Origin: Chryseobacterium antibioticum
GTDB taxonomy: Bacteria; Bacteroidota; Bacteroidia; Flavobacteriales; Weeksellaceae
DNA: 64,000 nt
Direction: 5' to 3'
Assembly: GCF_012927325.1 (NCBI RefSeq)
Contig: NZ_JABBGI010000011.1
Span: 1 to 64,000, forward strand
Below, in pieces: positions 24,573 to 34,193 of this stretch. The position numbers and the translations under genes are program-made. Position 1 is the first letter of the stretch, and every line of letters starts with the position of its first letter. The notes below the pieces were generated by a model, which worked only from the letters and a program-made list of their open reading frames with translations, was not told the DNA's origin and ran no database searches.

Positions 24573-26204
24573 TTACTGAACTTCTTGATAATTGATATAA
24601 TAGTTCTTATTAAACTCTACCGGACTGTTCTTTTTAAGTTTTACAGTCTGCCAGCTTTCTGTAGGATTGATGGTTTGATTTCCGTCAATGATGATGGGAA
24701 GCTTAAGATCTTTAATACTATCTGTATATCGGAATTTTAAAGATTCTCCATTTTGAGTATACTCAAGAGTTGGGACCTTTACTGTTCTTAAATATTGATT
24801 GAATATACTCGACAGATCAATTCCTGATTTTGATGACATATAATCTTCAATCTGTTTCGTAGTAACCGTCTGATGATAAAAGTCTTTGTTCAGTCCTCTT
24901 AAAATCTTTCTGAATTTTTCATCATTATTGATGATCTGTCTTATTGTGTGAAGCATGCTGGCTCCCTTTGGATACATATCGCCACTGCCTTCATTTCTTA
25001 CTCCATACTTTCCGATGATAGGAACATCATTGTCAATGTTTCTACGAATTCCTATGGCATAACGGTCAGCAGACTTTTTATCTATATATTTTTCTGTGAA
25101 AAGCACTTCAGAATACATCGTAAAGCTCTCATGAATCCACATATCTGCCTGATCTTTGGCTGTAATATTGTTGGCAAACCATTCATGGCCGCTTTCATGA
25201 ATAATAATATAATCCCAGTTAAGGCCTACACCCGTTCCCGAAAGGTCTGAACCACGGTAACCGTTCACATAGCCATTTCCGTATGCTACATTACTTTGGT
25301 GTTCCATTCCCAGATAAGGAGAATCTACCAGTTTATATGAATCTTCATAGAAAGGATAAGGTCCGAACCAGTATTCAAAGGCAGAAAGCATAGGTTTTAC
25401 CTGCTGAAACTGTTTCTTGGCTTTTTCCAGATTATAGTCTATGACCCAGTAATCCAGGTCCAGTTTTCCTTTTTCTCCGTTAAAGATATCTTTGAAATTA
25501 ACGTATTTACCAATATTCGGAATAATAGAGTAGGCGTTAATCGCGTTTTTCACTTCCCAGGTATAAGCTGTTTTACCGCCTTCCGTCTTTTTATCGGTCA
25601 GTCTTCCGTTTCCTACCCCTACAAGGTCATTCGGAGTAATGATTTTCATGATGATTCCATTCTCAGGTTCATCGCTCCAGATATCTTTTGTCGGCAACCA
25701 GATTGATGCTCCGATTCCTTCATCGGCAACACTCATCCACGGATTTCCTTTTTCATCTTTAGTGAAAACCCAGCCTCCGTCCCAGGGTGCATTTTTAGCG
25801 ATTAGGGGGTTTCCGGAATACGTTACATTCAGAGTATATTTTTCTCCTTTTTTGAACTTCTTCTTTGCAGTCACAAAGATAAAATCACCATCCTGCTTAT
25901 AGGTGGCAATTGGAAAGTCGCCTTCAACCTTATCTGCCTTCATGGGCTTTTGCAGGTCGATCTGGAAAACAGGATCCGTAATGTCTTTTGTAATTTCAAA
26001 GCTGATCTTGTTATACCCTTTAATGCTTTTCTGGTTAAAATCAGGTTCTACTGAAAGATCATATTTTTTGACATCCCAAAAGTTTCTAAATGAGGTGTCA
26101 GAGCCTTTTAAAGTATCCTGTTTGGTAAAAACCTTATCTTTTTCAAAGAACTGCCCGAAGACCAACCCCGAAGCGAATAAAAGTGTATATGTCAGCTTTT
26201 TCAT
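24573..26204 (-). CDS. M1 family zinc aminopeptidase-like protein
   Basis: A 543-residue exported protein with signal peptide LLFASGLVFGQ. The gluzincin core is HESGHEWF, with the third ligand 18 residues on in WIHESFTMYSE; the substrate-recognition GAMEN motif is replaced by PYLGMEHQSN, as in many bacterial M1 proteins. An N-terminal beta-sandwich (KGYNKISFEI) and a short C-terminal beta tail frame it. It lacks the large C-terminal HEAT region of full PepN. A periplasmic or outer-membrane peptide-degrading role is inferred. Confidence 0.9.
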   Translation of the reverse strand: MKKLTYTLLFASGLVFGQFFEKDKVFTKQDTLKGSDTSFRNFWDVKKYDLSVEPDFNQKSIKGYNKISFEITKDITDPVFQIDLQKPMKADKVEGDFPIATYKQDGDFIFVTAKKKFKKGEKYTLNVTYSGNPLIAKNAPWDGGWVFTKDEKGNPWMSVADEGIGASIWLPTKDIWSDEPENGIIMKIITPNDLVGVGNGRLTDKKTEGGKTAYTWEVKNAINAYSIIPNIGKYVNFKDIFNGEKGKLDLDYWVIDYNLEKAKKQFQQVKPMLSAFEYWFGPYPFYEDSYKLVDSPYLGMEHQSNVAYGNGYVNGYRGSDLSGTGVGLNWDYIIIHESGHEWFANNITAKDQADMWIHESFTMYSEVLFTEKYIDKKSADRYAIGIRRNIDNDVPIIGKYGVRNEGSGDMYPKGASMLHTIRQIINNDEKFRKILRGLNKDFYHQTVTTKQIEDYMSSKSGIDLSSIFNQYLRTVKVPTLEYTQNGESLKFRYTDSIKDLKLPIIIDGNQTINPTESWQTVKLKKNSPVEFNKNYYINYQEVQ

Positions 26205-26327
26205 TTAAAATCAAATTAAATTCTTTCAAAAATAGAAAAATTAATGGCACCATGGAGTGTTCCGTGAAAAAAATATAAAACTGATGTGTTCATCAGTAGA
26301 AGAGAAATCGCGATTATCCAATAGAAT

Positions 26328-26352
26328 AAAAAAGCCCGGTAAAAACCGGGCT
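26328..26352 (-). terminator. Terminator of the T9SS metalloprotease gene
   Basis: AGCCCGGT / ACCGGGCT stem followed by TTTTTT on the minus strand. Confidence 0.85.
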
Positions 26353-26375
26353 GTGATTGTATAAAAATAAAAGGA

Positions 26376-29345
26376 TTATTTCTTAATGAATTTCAGTTTT
26401 GAAACTGTTCCTTTATCTTCAATAGTAATGACATATACTCCTGTACTTAGTTTTGATACAGGAATTTTCTGACCTGCAACAGTACCGTTCATTACAGCCT
26501 GTCCTGCCATATTGAAAATACTGAACTGTGCTTTAGAAGAAATGTTGGTTACATTCAGTACATCATAAGCTGGATTAGGGTAAATCTGCACCGTTGTATT
26601 GTCTTTTACTACGTCACTGGTACCTAATGCCTGAGGAAGAATTTTTACCGCATAATCTTCAACTTCTCCATATTGGAAGTTAGAACATCCGCTGGTTGGC
26701 TGGTCTTCATAGGTTAATACCACTCTCATCGTTGTATTGGCAGTTCCTGCATAAGCATCTGCCGGTACAGTGAATGTTGCTGAAACAGGTGTAACAGCAT
26801 TTGGAGCGCTGGTATGGATGATTTCAGAATCGGAGAAATTTCCGTCTCTGTTGAAGTCGATCCATGCAGTAACACCTTCGTCGTACGTAGCAGCTGTCCA
26901 TCCTTTAGTAATGCTTACTGTATTACCGGAAGCTCCCTGTGTAAGGGTGATCAGTTTTGAAGGATCTGTAGTATAACTTGTATACGGTGAACCTACACTG
27001 GTATTTGACATAGCAGTTCCTCCGGAAGGAGTTACCGTAACATTTGAAATAAATTCATCTCCCGCATTTGCGGTATTGTTTGTACACAACGTATAGCCTA
27101 GTGTTGTGAAATTACTTGGTGTAGAGAATGTTCCTGTTGTAGATCCACAAATATTAGCGATCTGATATTCATACTGAGTACTGTTGTCAAGTCCGGAAAC
27201 GAAAGAAGAGTTAGCGTTAATGGTAGCTGAAGTCCATGTAGGGGCACCTACCTTTCTGTATCTTATTGTATACTGTCCGCCCTGAAGCGCTTCCCAGTTA
27301 ATATTGGCAGAAGACATAGTGATTCCTGAAACAGTGATTCCTGTAGGTTCTGCCGTAGAGCAGGCTCCTGCACTTGCACTTACTGTAGCACTTCCGATAG
27401 CATAGAATACATTACCGATAGCACTTACTCTGATCTTCACATTGGCACCTGTTGTAAGAGAAGAGAACATAAACGGCTCCGCTCCGTCATTAGGAGTAGA
27501 TGGAGTGACTACTGTCCACGTTGCTCCGTTATCTGTCGTGTAATCAATTTTAACATTCTGTACGTTATAAGTATTGTTGTTGGTGTTGACAACATCCCAC
27601 GTAATAGCTCCAGGTGTATTATTATAGACAGTCGTTGAAGTTACTTTGAATGGTCCTTCATTTCCTATTTCCAGATTTACTCTTTCACTTTGAGTCTGTT
27701 GTTTGGTGATATCAGGGTTGTTATCTCTTACTGTTACTTTGAATCTCATTCCTCTTGGAACAGTAGAAACAGTTTCCCAGCCTGCAATATTTGACACAGA
27801 ACCGTTAAGAACCGTGGAAAGAAGAGGGAAATATCTGGTAGGAGATACTGTCGGCATCAAAGATCTGAAATTAGCTCCATTTTTGCGGGTGGCACTTACA
27901 GGTCCAAAAGTAGAGGCCGCAAGATCATATTGTTCCCATGTATAGGTCATAGGATCATTTTGTGCGTCAGCAGCAGAAGCCGTTAATACAAATGCTGTTC
28001 CTTTTGGTACTGCTTTACTGGCAAGAGGCTGAATGGTAGGAGGCGTATTATTGGTAATGGTAGTCGTTGTTCCACATTCCTGAGAATCCACATAAGCCTG
28101 TACTTCCTCAATGTTTTTGATATGGAAATAAGCATCGGAATTCATTTGAACATTGGCACCGGCAACTATACCGGCATAGCCCATAATAGTTGAGCCAGAT
28201 CCAGGTTCCATGTGCGCACCGTGTAAAGCAACAGACATTGTATGGTTGCCTCCAAATTGGTGTCCGATTTCATGAGCTACAAAATCTATATCATAAGTAT
28301 CTCCAAAAGGCTGGTCTACAATAAAAGGAGAAGTAATTCCGGCTCCTTTTGAAGTGTCATCATTATTGTTTGCCGGATTTCTACATACATTTCCAACATC
28401 TCCTGCACTTCCGCCGCCACCTCTGTGTCCGAAGAAATGCCCGATATCATAACCTGTATTTCCTATGGCTGCAGTGATTGTCTGCTGAACCTGCAGATTC
28501 CATGCGCCAGGTGCACTATAAGTACCATTTGGATTTTGAATTACATCAGAATATGGGTCAGTTGCAGCATTTGTGAAAATCAGCTGCGGAAGATCAAGAA
28601 CATTCATATGGATGCCGAAATCTTTTTCGAATACCCCATTTACTCTCGTCATTGTAGCATTAATACGGGTTGCTGCACCAGCAACACCTCCTGCTAACTG
28701 CGTATATTCTGCATTTACAGAGATCGCTAATCTGTAAGTTCTGTATTTTTGGTCGTTACTTTTATGAGTCCCTCCAAGGCCGTTTAGAACATTCTTAGAT
28801 TGTAATAATTTGGACATTTCCTTTTTTGAATGTTCAGGCTCAGATGTTTTACATTCAAATGGATTTCCGCCTTGTGGTTTATTGGATTTTAAAAATACAC
28901 CGTATACATTCTTTTCTTTATTGATAGGTTCAATAAACTCATATTTTCCGGTAACTGCGTCAAAAATCATTGACTGGAAATCATTTGGAGCTGTACTGAA
29001 TCTGATTTGCTTATGAGGATTATCTACGCTAACCCCTGAATAAGCTCCCAGTTCATATCGGTCTGCCATAGATTTTTCCACTACTGGCGAACTGTAAACA
29101 GAAAATCTTTCAATTTTTCCATCTGTTGTAGGTAAAGAAATAATGACAGGGGCGCGACCTTGTCCTGCTTCAGGAGCATCTCTTAAAAGACCTCTCAGAG
29201 AGTTTAAATCTACCTTATAGGCATACAATACATTGACTTCCTTCCTTATCGGAGCCACTTTTTGGGATACGGGTTCCCAGTTTTGTGCCTGCAGGCCTAT
29301 CAAGCTTGAAGCCAAAGCGCACACAAGAATAATTCTCTTTTTCAT
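26376..29345 (-). CDS. Reprolysin-like zinc metalloprotease secreted by the type IX system
   Basis: A 989-residue multidomain exoenzyme. It has a signal peptide (SSLIGLQAQ), a propeptide with a possible cysteine switch (NPFECKTSE), and a metzincin catalytic domain at about 200-425 with DFVAHEIGHQFGGNHTM and a glycine-rich GHRGGGGSAG. Then come an Ig/PKD-like region (PPTIQPLASKAVPKGT), a fibronectin III domain (SSANINWEALQGGQYTIRYR), a GEVED domain (WIDFNRDGNFSDSE, ending YGEVEDYAV), and a C-terminal T9SS type A sorting domain (VQIYPNPAYDVLNV to VSKLKFIKK). It is expected to be exported across the outer membrane and act on host or environmental protein. It has its own consensus promoter. Confidence 0.93.
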   Translation of the reverse strand: MKKRIILVCALASSLIGLQAQNWEPVSQKVAPIRKEVNVLYAYKVDLNSLRGLLRDAPEAGQGRAPVIISLPTTDGKIERFSVYSSPVVEKSMADRYELGAYSGVSVDNPHKQIRFSTAPNDFQSMIFDAVTGKYEFIEPINKEKNVYGVFLKSNKPQGGNPFECKTSEPEHSKKEMSKLLQSKNVLNGLGGTHKSNDQKYRTYRLAISVNAEYTQLAGGVAGAATRINATMTRVNGVFEKDFGIHMNVLDLPQLIFTNAATDPYSDVIQNPNGTYSAPGAWNLQVQQTITAAIGNTGYDIGHFFGHRGGGGSAGDVGNVCRNPANNNDDTSKGAGITSPFIVDQPFGDTYDIDFVAHEIGHQFGGNHTMSVALHGAHMEPGSGSTIMGYAGIVAGANVQMNSDAYFHIKNIEEVQAYVDSQECGTTTTITNNTPPTIQPLASKAVPKGTAFVLTASAADAQNDPMTYTWEQYDLAASTFGPVSATRKNGANFRSLMPTVSPTRYFPLLSTVLNGSVSNIAGWETVSTVPRGMRFKVTVRDNNPDITKQQTQSERVNLEIGNEGPFKVTSTTVYNNTPGAITWDVVNTNNNTYNVQNVKIDYTTDNGATWTVVTPSTPNDGAEPFMFSSLTTGANVKIRVSAIGNVFYAIGSATVSASAGACSTAEPTGITVSGITMSSANINWEALQGGQYTIRYRKVGAPTWTSATINANSSFVSGLDNSTQYEYQIANICGSTTGTFSTPSNFTTLGYTLCTNNTANAGDEFISNVTVTPSGGTAMSNTSVGSPYTSYTTDPSKLITLTQGASGNTVSITKGWTAATYDEGVTAWIDFNRDGNFSDSEIIHTSAPNAVTPVSATFTVPADAYAGTANTTMRVVLTYEDQPTSGCSNFQYGEVEDYAVKILPQALGTSDVVKDNTTVQIYPNPAYDVLNVTNISSKAQFSIFNMAGQAVMNGTVAGQKIPVSKLSTGVYVITIEDKGTVSKLKFIKK

Positions 29346-29367
29346 AATATTATTTATTTCGCGAAAG

Positions 29368-29397
29368 CAAATATAAAATAAATTAACCTTAATACAA
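29368..29397 (-). promoter_or_regulatory. Promoter of the T9SS metalloprotease gene
   Basis: On the minus strand TTG (29397-29395), 19 bp, TATATTTG (29375-29368). Predicted start near 29361, giving a leader of about 16 nt. Confidence 0.8.
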
Positions 29398-29818
29398 TCC
29401 TTAATTTGTTATTAAATAACAAATTATATTATAACATTAGGTGAGAGAGAGTAGTATTTTTGAGCTTTAATGTGGTTTTTAGTATTTTTTATGGATTGTG
29501 ATTTTTCTAAATGAAATTATTGTTTGAATCTTACAAGGATGCATTCATGGATACAGCTAAGTTCATCGTATCCAATAAACTAAAAAAATTGAAATAACAG
29601 GAGAGAGATAAATCTGAGCGGATCCTGTTACTCTTAACAAAACCTGAAAAATATAAATACTTTTATCGTCAAGAGTAATTTCTTACTTCACGTTTCAAGA
29701 GACTGATTTTAACTGAACTGCATAGCAAGCTTTACACCCTAAAAAGTATAGAAAGATCAGACCGTACGGTCTTTACATTTTACGGATAGGCAAATCGTTA
29801 TTTTCCCTTTTTCGTCTT
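29398..29818. other. Remainder of a 473-bp intergenic region
   Basis: No gene is seen between the metalloprotease promoter and tatC. It holds an 8-bp inverted repeat TAACAGGA / TCCTGTTA (29595-29630) and a perfect 14-bp palindrome AGACCGTACGGTCT (29759-29772) just past the tatC stop. The rest is plain AT-rich sequence. Confidence 0.5.
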
Positions 29819-30646
29819 TTATTTTTGAACTACCGGAAGATTGGCTGCATTTCTCTGTACTTTTTTGTACGTGAAAGTACACATGATGATGCTGAATTCA
29901 TAAAGAATAAGCAGTGGAAAAGCAGCCATAATCATACTTAAAACATCTGCAGGTGTGATGATCGCAGCAACAACCATGATCAGAACAATAGCATGACGGC
30001 GATAGGTTTTCATGAACATCGGCGTTAGTATCCCTATGCTGGTAAGGAAATAGATAAGAATGGGGAACAGGAAAATAATGCCCATCCCTAAAATAACCTG
30101 TAAAAACAGAGTTGTATAATCGCTTAAATCATAAAGCGGAATGATAATGTCTGAAATTTTGAAAATAACACCGAAATTAACGGCAAACGGAAGGATTAGG
30201 AAATAACCGCATAAAACTCCGGTCATAAAAAGAATCCATACCGCATTGATAATAAAGATAGAGTTTTTTCTTTCCTTAGGATGAAGAGCTGGCCCGATAA
30301 ATCTCCATAACTCCCATACAATATAAGGAAAAGCTCCTACAATACCTCCAAAAACGGAAACCGCCATCATAACGTTGAACTGTTGGTAAAGTCTTTGTAC
30401 ACGAACCGGAAATTCTTTGGGAAGATGAATACTATCTTCTCCTAAAAGCATTCTTGAAAAATGGTTGACTACCCTGAAAGTTGGAAAATCATTTCTTGTA
30501 GGTCCAAAAAAGATATGGTCCATGATCCAGTTAATATTGAATCCTACGGCAAAAGCAACAATTATAATAGCAATAATTGAGCGAACAAGATGACTTCTTA
30601 ATTCTCCAATATGCCCCAAAAAGGACATTTCTTTTTTTTCGTCCAT
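29819..30646 (-). CDS. tatC: Sec-independent protein translocase TatC
   Basis: A 275-residue inner-membrane protein with six membrane spans, the receptor for twin-arginine signal peptides. TatC motifs are present: FLGHIGELRSHLVRS at the N-terminus, FGGIVGAFPYIVWELWRFIGPALHPKERK in the first loops, and VVAAIITPADVLSMIMAAFPLLILYE near the end. Length is at the upper end of normal. tatA/B are not in the window. The kpsF-like gene upstream ends in its own terminator, so tatC is transcribed separately. Confidence 0.95.
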   Translation of the reverse strand: MDEKKEMSFLGHIGELRSHLVRSIIAIIIVAFAVGFNINWIMDHIFFGPTRNDFPTFRVVNHFSRMLLGEDSIHLPKEFPVRVQRLYQQFNVMMAVSVFGGIVGAFPYIVWELWRFIGPALHPKERKNSIFIINAVWILFMTGVLCGYFLILPFAVNFGVIFKISDIIIPLYDLSDYTTLFLQVILGMGIIFLFPILIYFLTSIGILTPMFMKTYRRHAIVLIMVVAAIITPADVLSMIMAAFPLLILYEFSIIMCTFTYKKVQRNAANLPVVQK

Positions 30647-30793
30647 ATAATTACAGTCTATCTAAAATAGTAAACTCGTCAGAGTGAAGCTGTTTAAGTT
30701 TGCGAAATTATGAAATAATAATCAGTATTTAGAATTATTGGGGAGGATTTTATTTAAGTTTATAGGGGAAGTACATTTATGTTTGATTTTCAG

Positions 30794-30828
30794 AAAAAAA
30801 CAGACGGTATTTTGAAAGATACCGTCTG
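30794..30828 (-). terminator. Terminator of the arabinose-5-phosphate isomerase gene
   Basis: A perfect 10-bp stem CAGACGGTAT / ATACCGTCTG followed by TTTTTTT on the minus strand. Confidence 0.9.
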
Positions 30829-30868
30829 AAGATTTATTGTTATCAATGAGAAATGTCTTCGAGCAGGT

Positions 30869-31828
30869 TTAGTTGATTCCTTCGTCTAATAATGTATGAA
30901 GATCTATGATTCCTGAATATTTTCCGTTTTCTGTGACAATAAGCTGGCCGATATTGTTTTCCTTAAGAATTTTCATCGCCTCTTTTGCCAGCGTATCGCT
31001 TTCAATGGTTTTAGGGTTGGCAGACATGATGTCTTTGGCCTGAACTTTAGTGATATCATCTCCCTTCATCAACATTCTTCTCAAATCTCCGTCCGTGATC
31101 ACTCCGATGATCTTTTCCTCATAAGTTACTACCGTGATTCCGTGGCTTGATGCGCTGATTGAGATAATAACATCCCTTACCGGTGCATTTTCATCTACCT
31201 GAGGCTTCTTGGGTGATAAGAACTGGTCTACTTTAGAAACAAGATTCTTTCCTAAGCTTCCTCCCGGATGGAATTTTGCAAAATCATTCTCTCTGAAATT
31301 ATTAAGTTCCATTAAGGCAACAGCCATAGCATCTCCAAGTGCCATTTGGATGGTGGTAGAACTTGTTGGTGCCAGTTTGTTCGGGCAGGCTTCAACATCT
31401 ACATGCGTATCCAGAACAATTTCGGAAAATTCAGCAAGTTTACTGTTTTTATTTCCGGTCATCCCGATCAGAGCCGAAGAGTAGTCCTTTAAATAAGGCA
31501 CCAGATTGGCTATTTCAGGCGAGTTTCCGGAATTGGAGATGCATAAAACAACATCCTGCTTCTGAATCACCCCAAGATCACCGTGGATTGCTTCTGAAGC
31601 ATGCAAGAATTGTGACGGGGTACCTGTAGAATTTAAAGTAGCCACAATTTTATTGCCTACATGGGCAGATTTTCCGATTCCTACAACTATTAATTTCCCT
31701 TTTGCCGAATGAATGATCTCTACAGCTTTGGCAAAATCCTCATCAATTCTGTTCTTTAATTTTTCAAGTTCTGCAATTTCTATCTCTAAAGTGCTTTTGG
31801 CAATTGAAATAATGTCGGTTCTTTCCAT
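30869..31828 (-). CDS. kdsD: D-arabinose-5-phosphate isomerase (KpsF/GutQ family)
   Basis: Interconverts ribulose-5-phosphate and arabinose-5-phosphate, the first step to KDO of lipopolysaccharide. The 319-residue protein has a SIS domain (KLIVVGIGKSAHVGNKIVATLNSTGTPS, HGDLGVIQKQD, CISNSGNSPEI) and two CBS domains (VITDGDLRRML and IGQLIVTENGKYSGIIDLHTLL). It is divergent from recQ over a 158-bp gap. Confidence 0.93.
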   Translation of the reverse strand: MERTDIISIAKSTLEIEIAELEKLKNRIDEDFAKAVEIIHSAKGKLIVVGIGKSAHVGNKIVATLNSTGTPSQFLHASEAIHGDLGVIQKQDVVLCISNSGNSPEIANLVPYLKDYSSALIGMTGNKNSKLAEFSEIVLDTHVDVEACPNKLAPTSSTTIQMALGDAMAVALMELNNFRENDFAKFHPGGSLGKNLVSKVDQFLSPKKPQVDENAPVRDVIISISASSHGITVVTYEEKIIGVITDGDLRRMLMKGDDITKVQAKDIMSANPKTIESDTLAKEAMKILKENNIGQLIVTENGKYSGIIDLHTLLDEGIN

Positions 31829-31946
31829 TTAATTAGTATAAGGTATACAAAAAATCCATTGAAAAACGTTATATTTAAAAAAGAAAATTTAATATAAGTT
31901 TTATTTTTTATAAATTCGTTCGCTTTTATTTTAAGCAGAATTTTTA

Positions 31947-31954
31947 TAACTTTG
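31947..31954 (+). promoter_or_regulatory. -7 element for recQ
   Basis: TAACTTTG matches TAnnTTTG, 32 nt before the ATG. The -33 box is poor (TTTT). Confidence 0.5.
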
Positions 31955-31986
31955 GGTTGGATGCAAATTTAGCAATAGAAAATTAG

Positions 31987-34191
31987 ATGAGCGAAAAAAA
32001 AGCCAATTTATCAGGCGAATTGAAAAAGTATTTCGGGTTTTCTACATTTAAAGGCCAGCAGGAACAAATCATAGAAAACCTACTTAGTGGGAAGGATGTA
32101 TTTGTCTTAATGCCAACAGGAGGAGGTAAATCATTATGTTACCAGCTTCCGGCACTTATTTCAGAAGGTACGGCAATAGTAGTTTCGCCCTTAATAGCGT
32201 TAATGAAGAATCAGGTAGATGCCGTAAATGGTCTATCATCTGATGACGGGGTGGCACACGTTTTAAATTCATCATTAAACAAGACACAGACAAAACAGGT
32301 CTTTGACGACATCAAAGGAGGCAAGACCAAACTTTTGTACGTAGCTCCGGAATCATTGATCAAAGATGATTATCTGGATTTCCTGAAAGAAGTGAAAATT
32401 TCTTTCGTGGCTATTGACGAAGCGCACTGTATCTCAGAATGGGGACATGATTTCAGACCGGAATACCGGAACCTGAAATCAATTATTGATAGGATTGCCG
32501 ATGTTCCGGTAATCGCTTTGACAGCTACTGCAACACCAAAAGTTCAGGATGATATTCAGAAAACTTTGGGAATGACTGATGCGCTGGTTTTTAAAGAAAG
32601 TTTCAACCGCCCTAATCTCTATTACGAGGTACGCCCAAAAGTCAATGTAGACAAAGAAATTGTGAGATTTATCAATCATCACAAAGGGAAATCAGGGATC
32701 ATATACTGTTTAAGCCGAAGAAAAGTGGAAGAGTTTGCCCAGCTATTGCAGGTAAACGGGATCAATGCGCTTCCTTATCATGCTGGTCTCGATCAGAAAG
32801 TAAGAGTGGCCAATCAGGATAAATTCCTGATGGAAGAAGTAGATGTCATTGTAGCTACCATTGCATTCGGAATGGGAATCGATAAACCGGATGTACGTTT
32901 TGTTATCCATTACGATTTTCCTAAATCTCTTGAAAGCTATTACCAGGAAACGGGAAGAGCGGGAAGAGATGGCGGCGAAGGATATTGTTTGTCATTTTAT
33001 GATCCAAAGGATATTGAAAAGCTTGAAAAATTCCTTGCACAGAAACCGGTTTCCGAAAGAGAGATCGGGCTGCAGCTTTTGAATGAAGTTGTAGGCTATG
33101 CTGAAACTTCCATGAGCAGAAGGCAATATATTCTGTGTTATTTCGGCGAAAATTTTGATCCGGTGAAAGGGGATGGCGCAGATATGTGTGACAATTCTTC
33201 CGATCCTCCGAAATTGAAAGATGCTACGGCAGATCTTACAAAAACCCTGGAATTGATTAAAGATACAGGAGAAAAATTCAAGTCTAAAGATTTGATCTCT
33301 GTCATTGTAGGGAAAGAGAATGCAGTGACAAAATCATATAAACTGGAACAGACTTCCTATTTTGGTTTTGGAAAAGCAGAAAAAGACAATTACTGGAAAA
33401 CCATCTTAAGACAAGCTACAGTTCAGGGATTTCTGCAGAAAGATATTGAAACCTACGGTGTTTTAAAAATGTCCGAGAAGGCAAGGGATTATATAAATTT
33501 TGAATCTAAAGAACCGTTCCTGATTGCTGAAGACAGGGAGTTTGATCTCAGCCAGACCAAAGCAGAGAGCGAGCAGGTACAAATGCAGGCCAGCAGTGGT
33601 CTGGATCAGAATCTTTTCAGTCAACTAAAAGATTTAAGAAAAAAAGTAGCCAAAAAACACGGTATTCCTCCATATACGGTTTTCATGGATCCAAGTTTGG
33701 AAGACATGACGGTACAGTATCCGATATCGTTGGATGAAATTGCTAAAATATATGGAGTAGGAGAAGGAAAGGCCAAAAAATACGGTAAAGAATTCGCAGA
33801 TTTCATCAAAACTTACGTTGAAGATAATCATATAGAACGTACCCAGGATATGGTACTGAAGCAGGTGGCTAACAAATCCAGTCACAAAGTTTTCATCATT
33901 CAGAGTACAGACAAAAAGATCGATCTTGAAGATATTGCAAGAGCTAAAAATCTTTCCATGACTGAGCTCCTGAAAGAAATGGAAAGTATTGTCTATCAGG
34001 GTACAAAGCTGAATATCGATTATTATATTGAAGATAATTTTGATGAAGATATCGTAGACGGTTTTATGGAATTCATGACCGAATCTGAAAGCGACAGCAT
34101 GAAAGTGCTTCTTGATGAATTTGGAGATGAACTTTCTGATGAGGAAGTGAGAATGCTGAGAATAAAATTCATCAGTGACGTGGCCAACTAA
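31987..34191 (+). CDS. recQ: ATP-dependent DNA helicase RecQ with reduced zinc-site cysteines
   Basis: A 734-residue 3'-5' helicase for recombination and fork repair. The helicase core has Walker A GGGKS (about 45-49), DEAH (144-147) and the motif VI region YYQETGRAGRDG. The RQC zinc region keeps C384 (ILCYFGE) and C401 (ADMCDNSSDPP), but the two cysteines flanking C401 in the usual CxxCDNC are A and S here. An HRDC domain follows (LKDLRKKVAKKHGIPPYTVF and GVGEGKAKKYG), then a helix-turn-helix tail as in longer Bacteroidota RecQ. A two-nt gap separates it from the next gene. Confidence 0.93.
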   Translation: MSEKKANLSGELKKYFGFSTFKGQQEQIIENLLSGKDVFVLMPTGGGKSLCYQLPALISEGTAIVVSPLIALMKNQVDAVNGLSSDDGVAHVLNSSLNKTQTKQVFDDIKGGKTKLLYVAPESLIKDDYLDFLKEVKISFVAIDEAHCISEWGHDFRPEYRNLKSIIDRIADVPVIALTATATPKVQDDIQKTLGMTDALVFKESFNRPNLYYEVRPKVNVDKEIVRFINHHKGKSGIIYCLSRRKVEEFAQLLQVNGINALPYHAGLDQKVRVANQDKFLMEEVDVIVATIAFGMGIDKPDVRFVIHYDFPKSLESYYQETGRAGRDGGEGYCLSFYDPKDIEKLEKFLAQKPVSEREIGLQLLNEVVGYAETSMSRRQYILCYFGENFDPVKGDGADMCDNSSDPPKLKDATADLTKTLELIKDTGEKFKSKDLISVIVGKENAVTKSYKLEQTSYFGFGKAEKDNYWKTILRQATVQGFLQKDIETYGVLKMSEKARDYINFESKEPFLIAEDREFDLSQTKAESEQVQMQASSGLDQNLFSQLKDLRKKVAKKHGIPPYTVFMDPSLEDMTVQYPISLDEIAKIYGVGEGKAKKYGKEFADFIKTYVEDNHIERTQDMVLKQVANKSSHKVFIIQSTDKKIDLEDIARAKNLSMTELLKEMESIVYQGTKLNIDYYIEDNFDEDIVDGFMEFMTESESDSMKVLLDEFGDELSDEEVRMLRIKFISDVAN

Positions 34192-34193
34192 AA

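Noticed and set aside
29595..29630. Inverted repeat TAACAGGA / TCCTGTTA
   Set aside because: The 8-bp arms are 20 bp apart in AT-rich sequence with no nearby gene start or T-run; it is compatible with chance.
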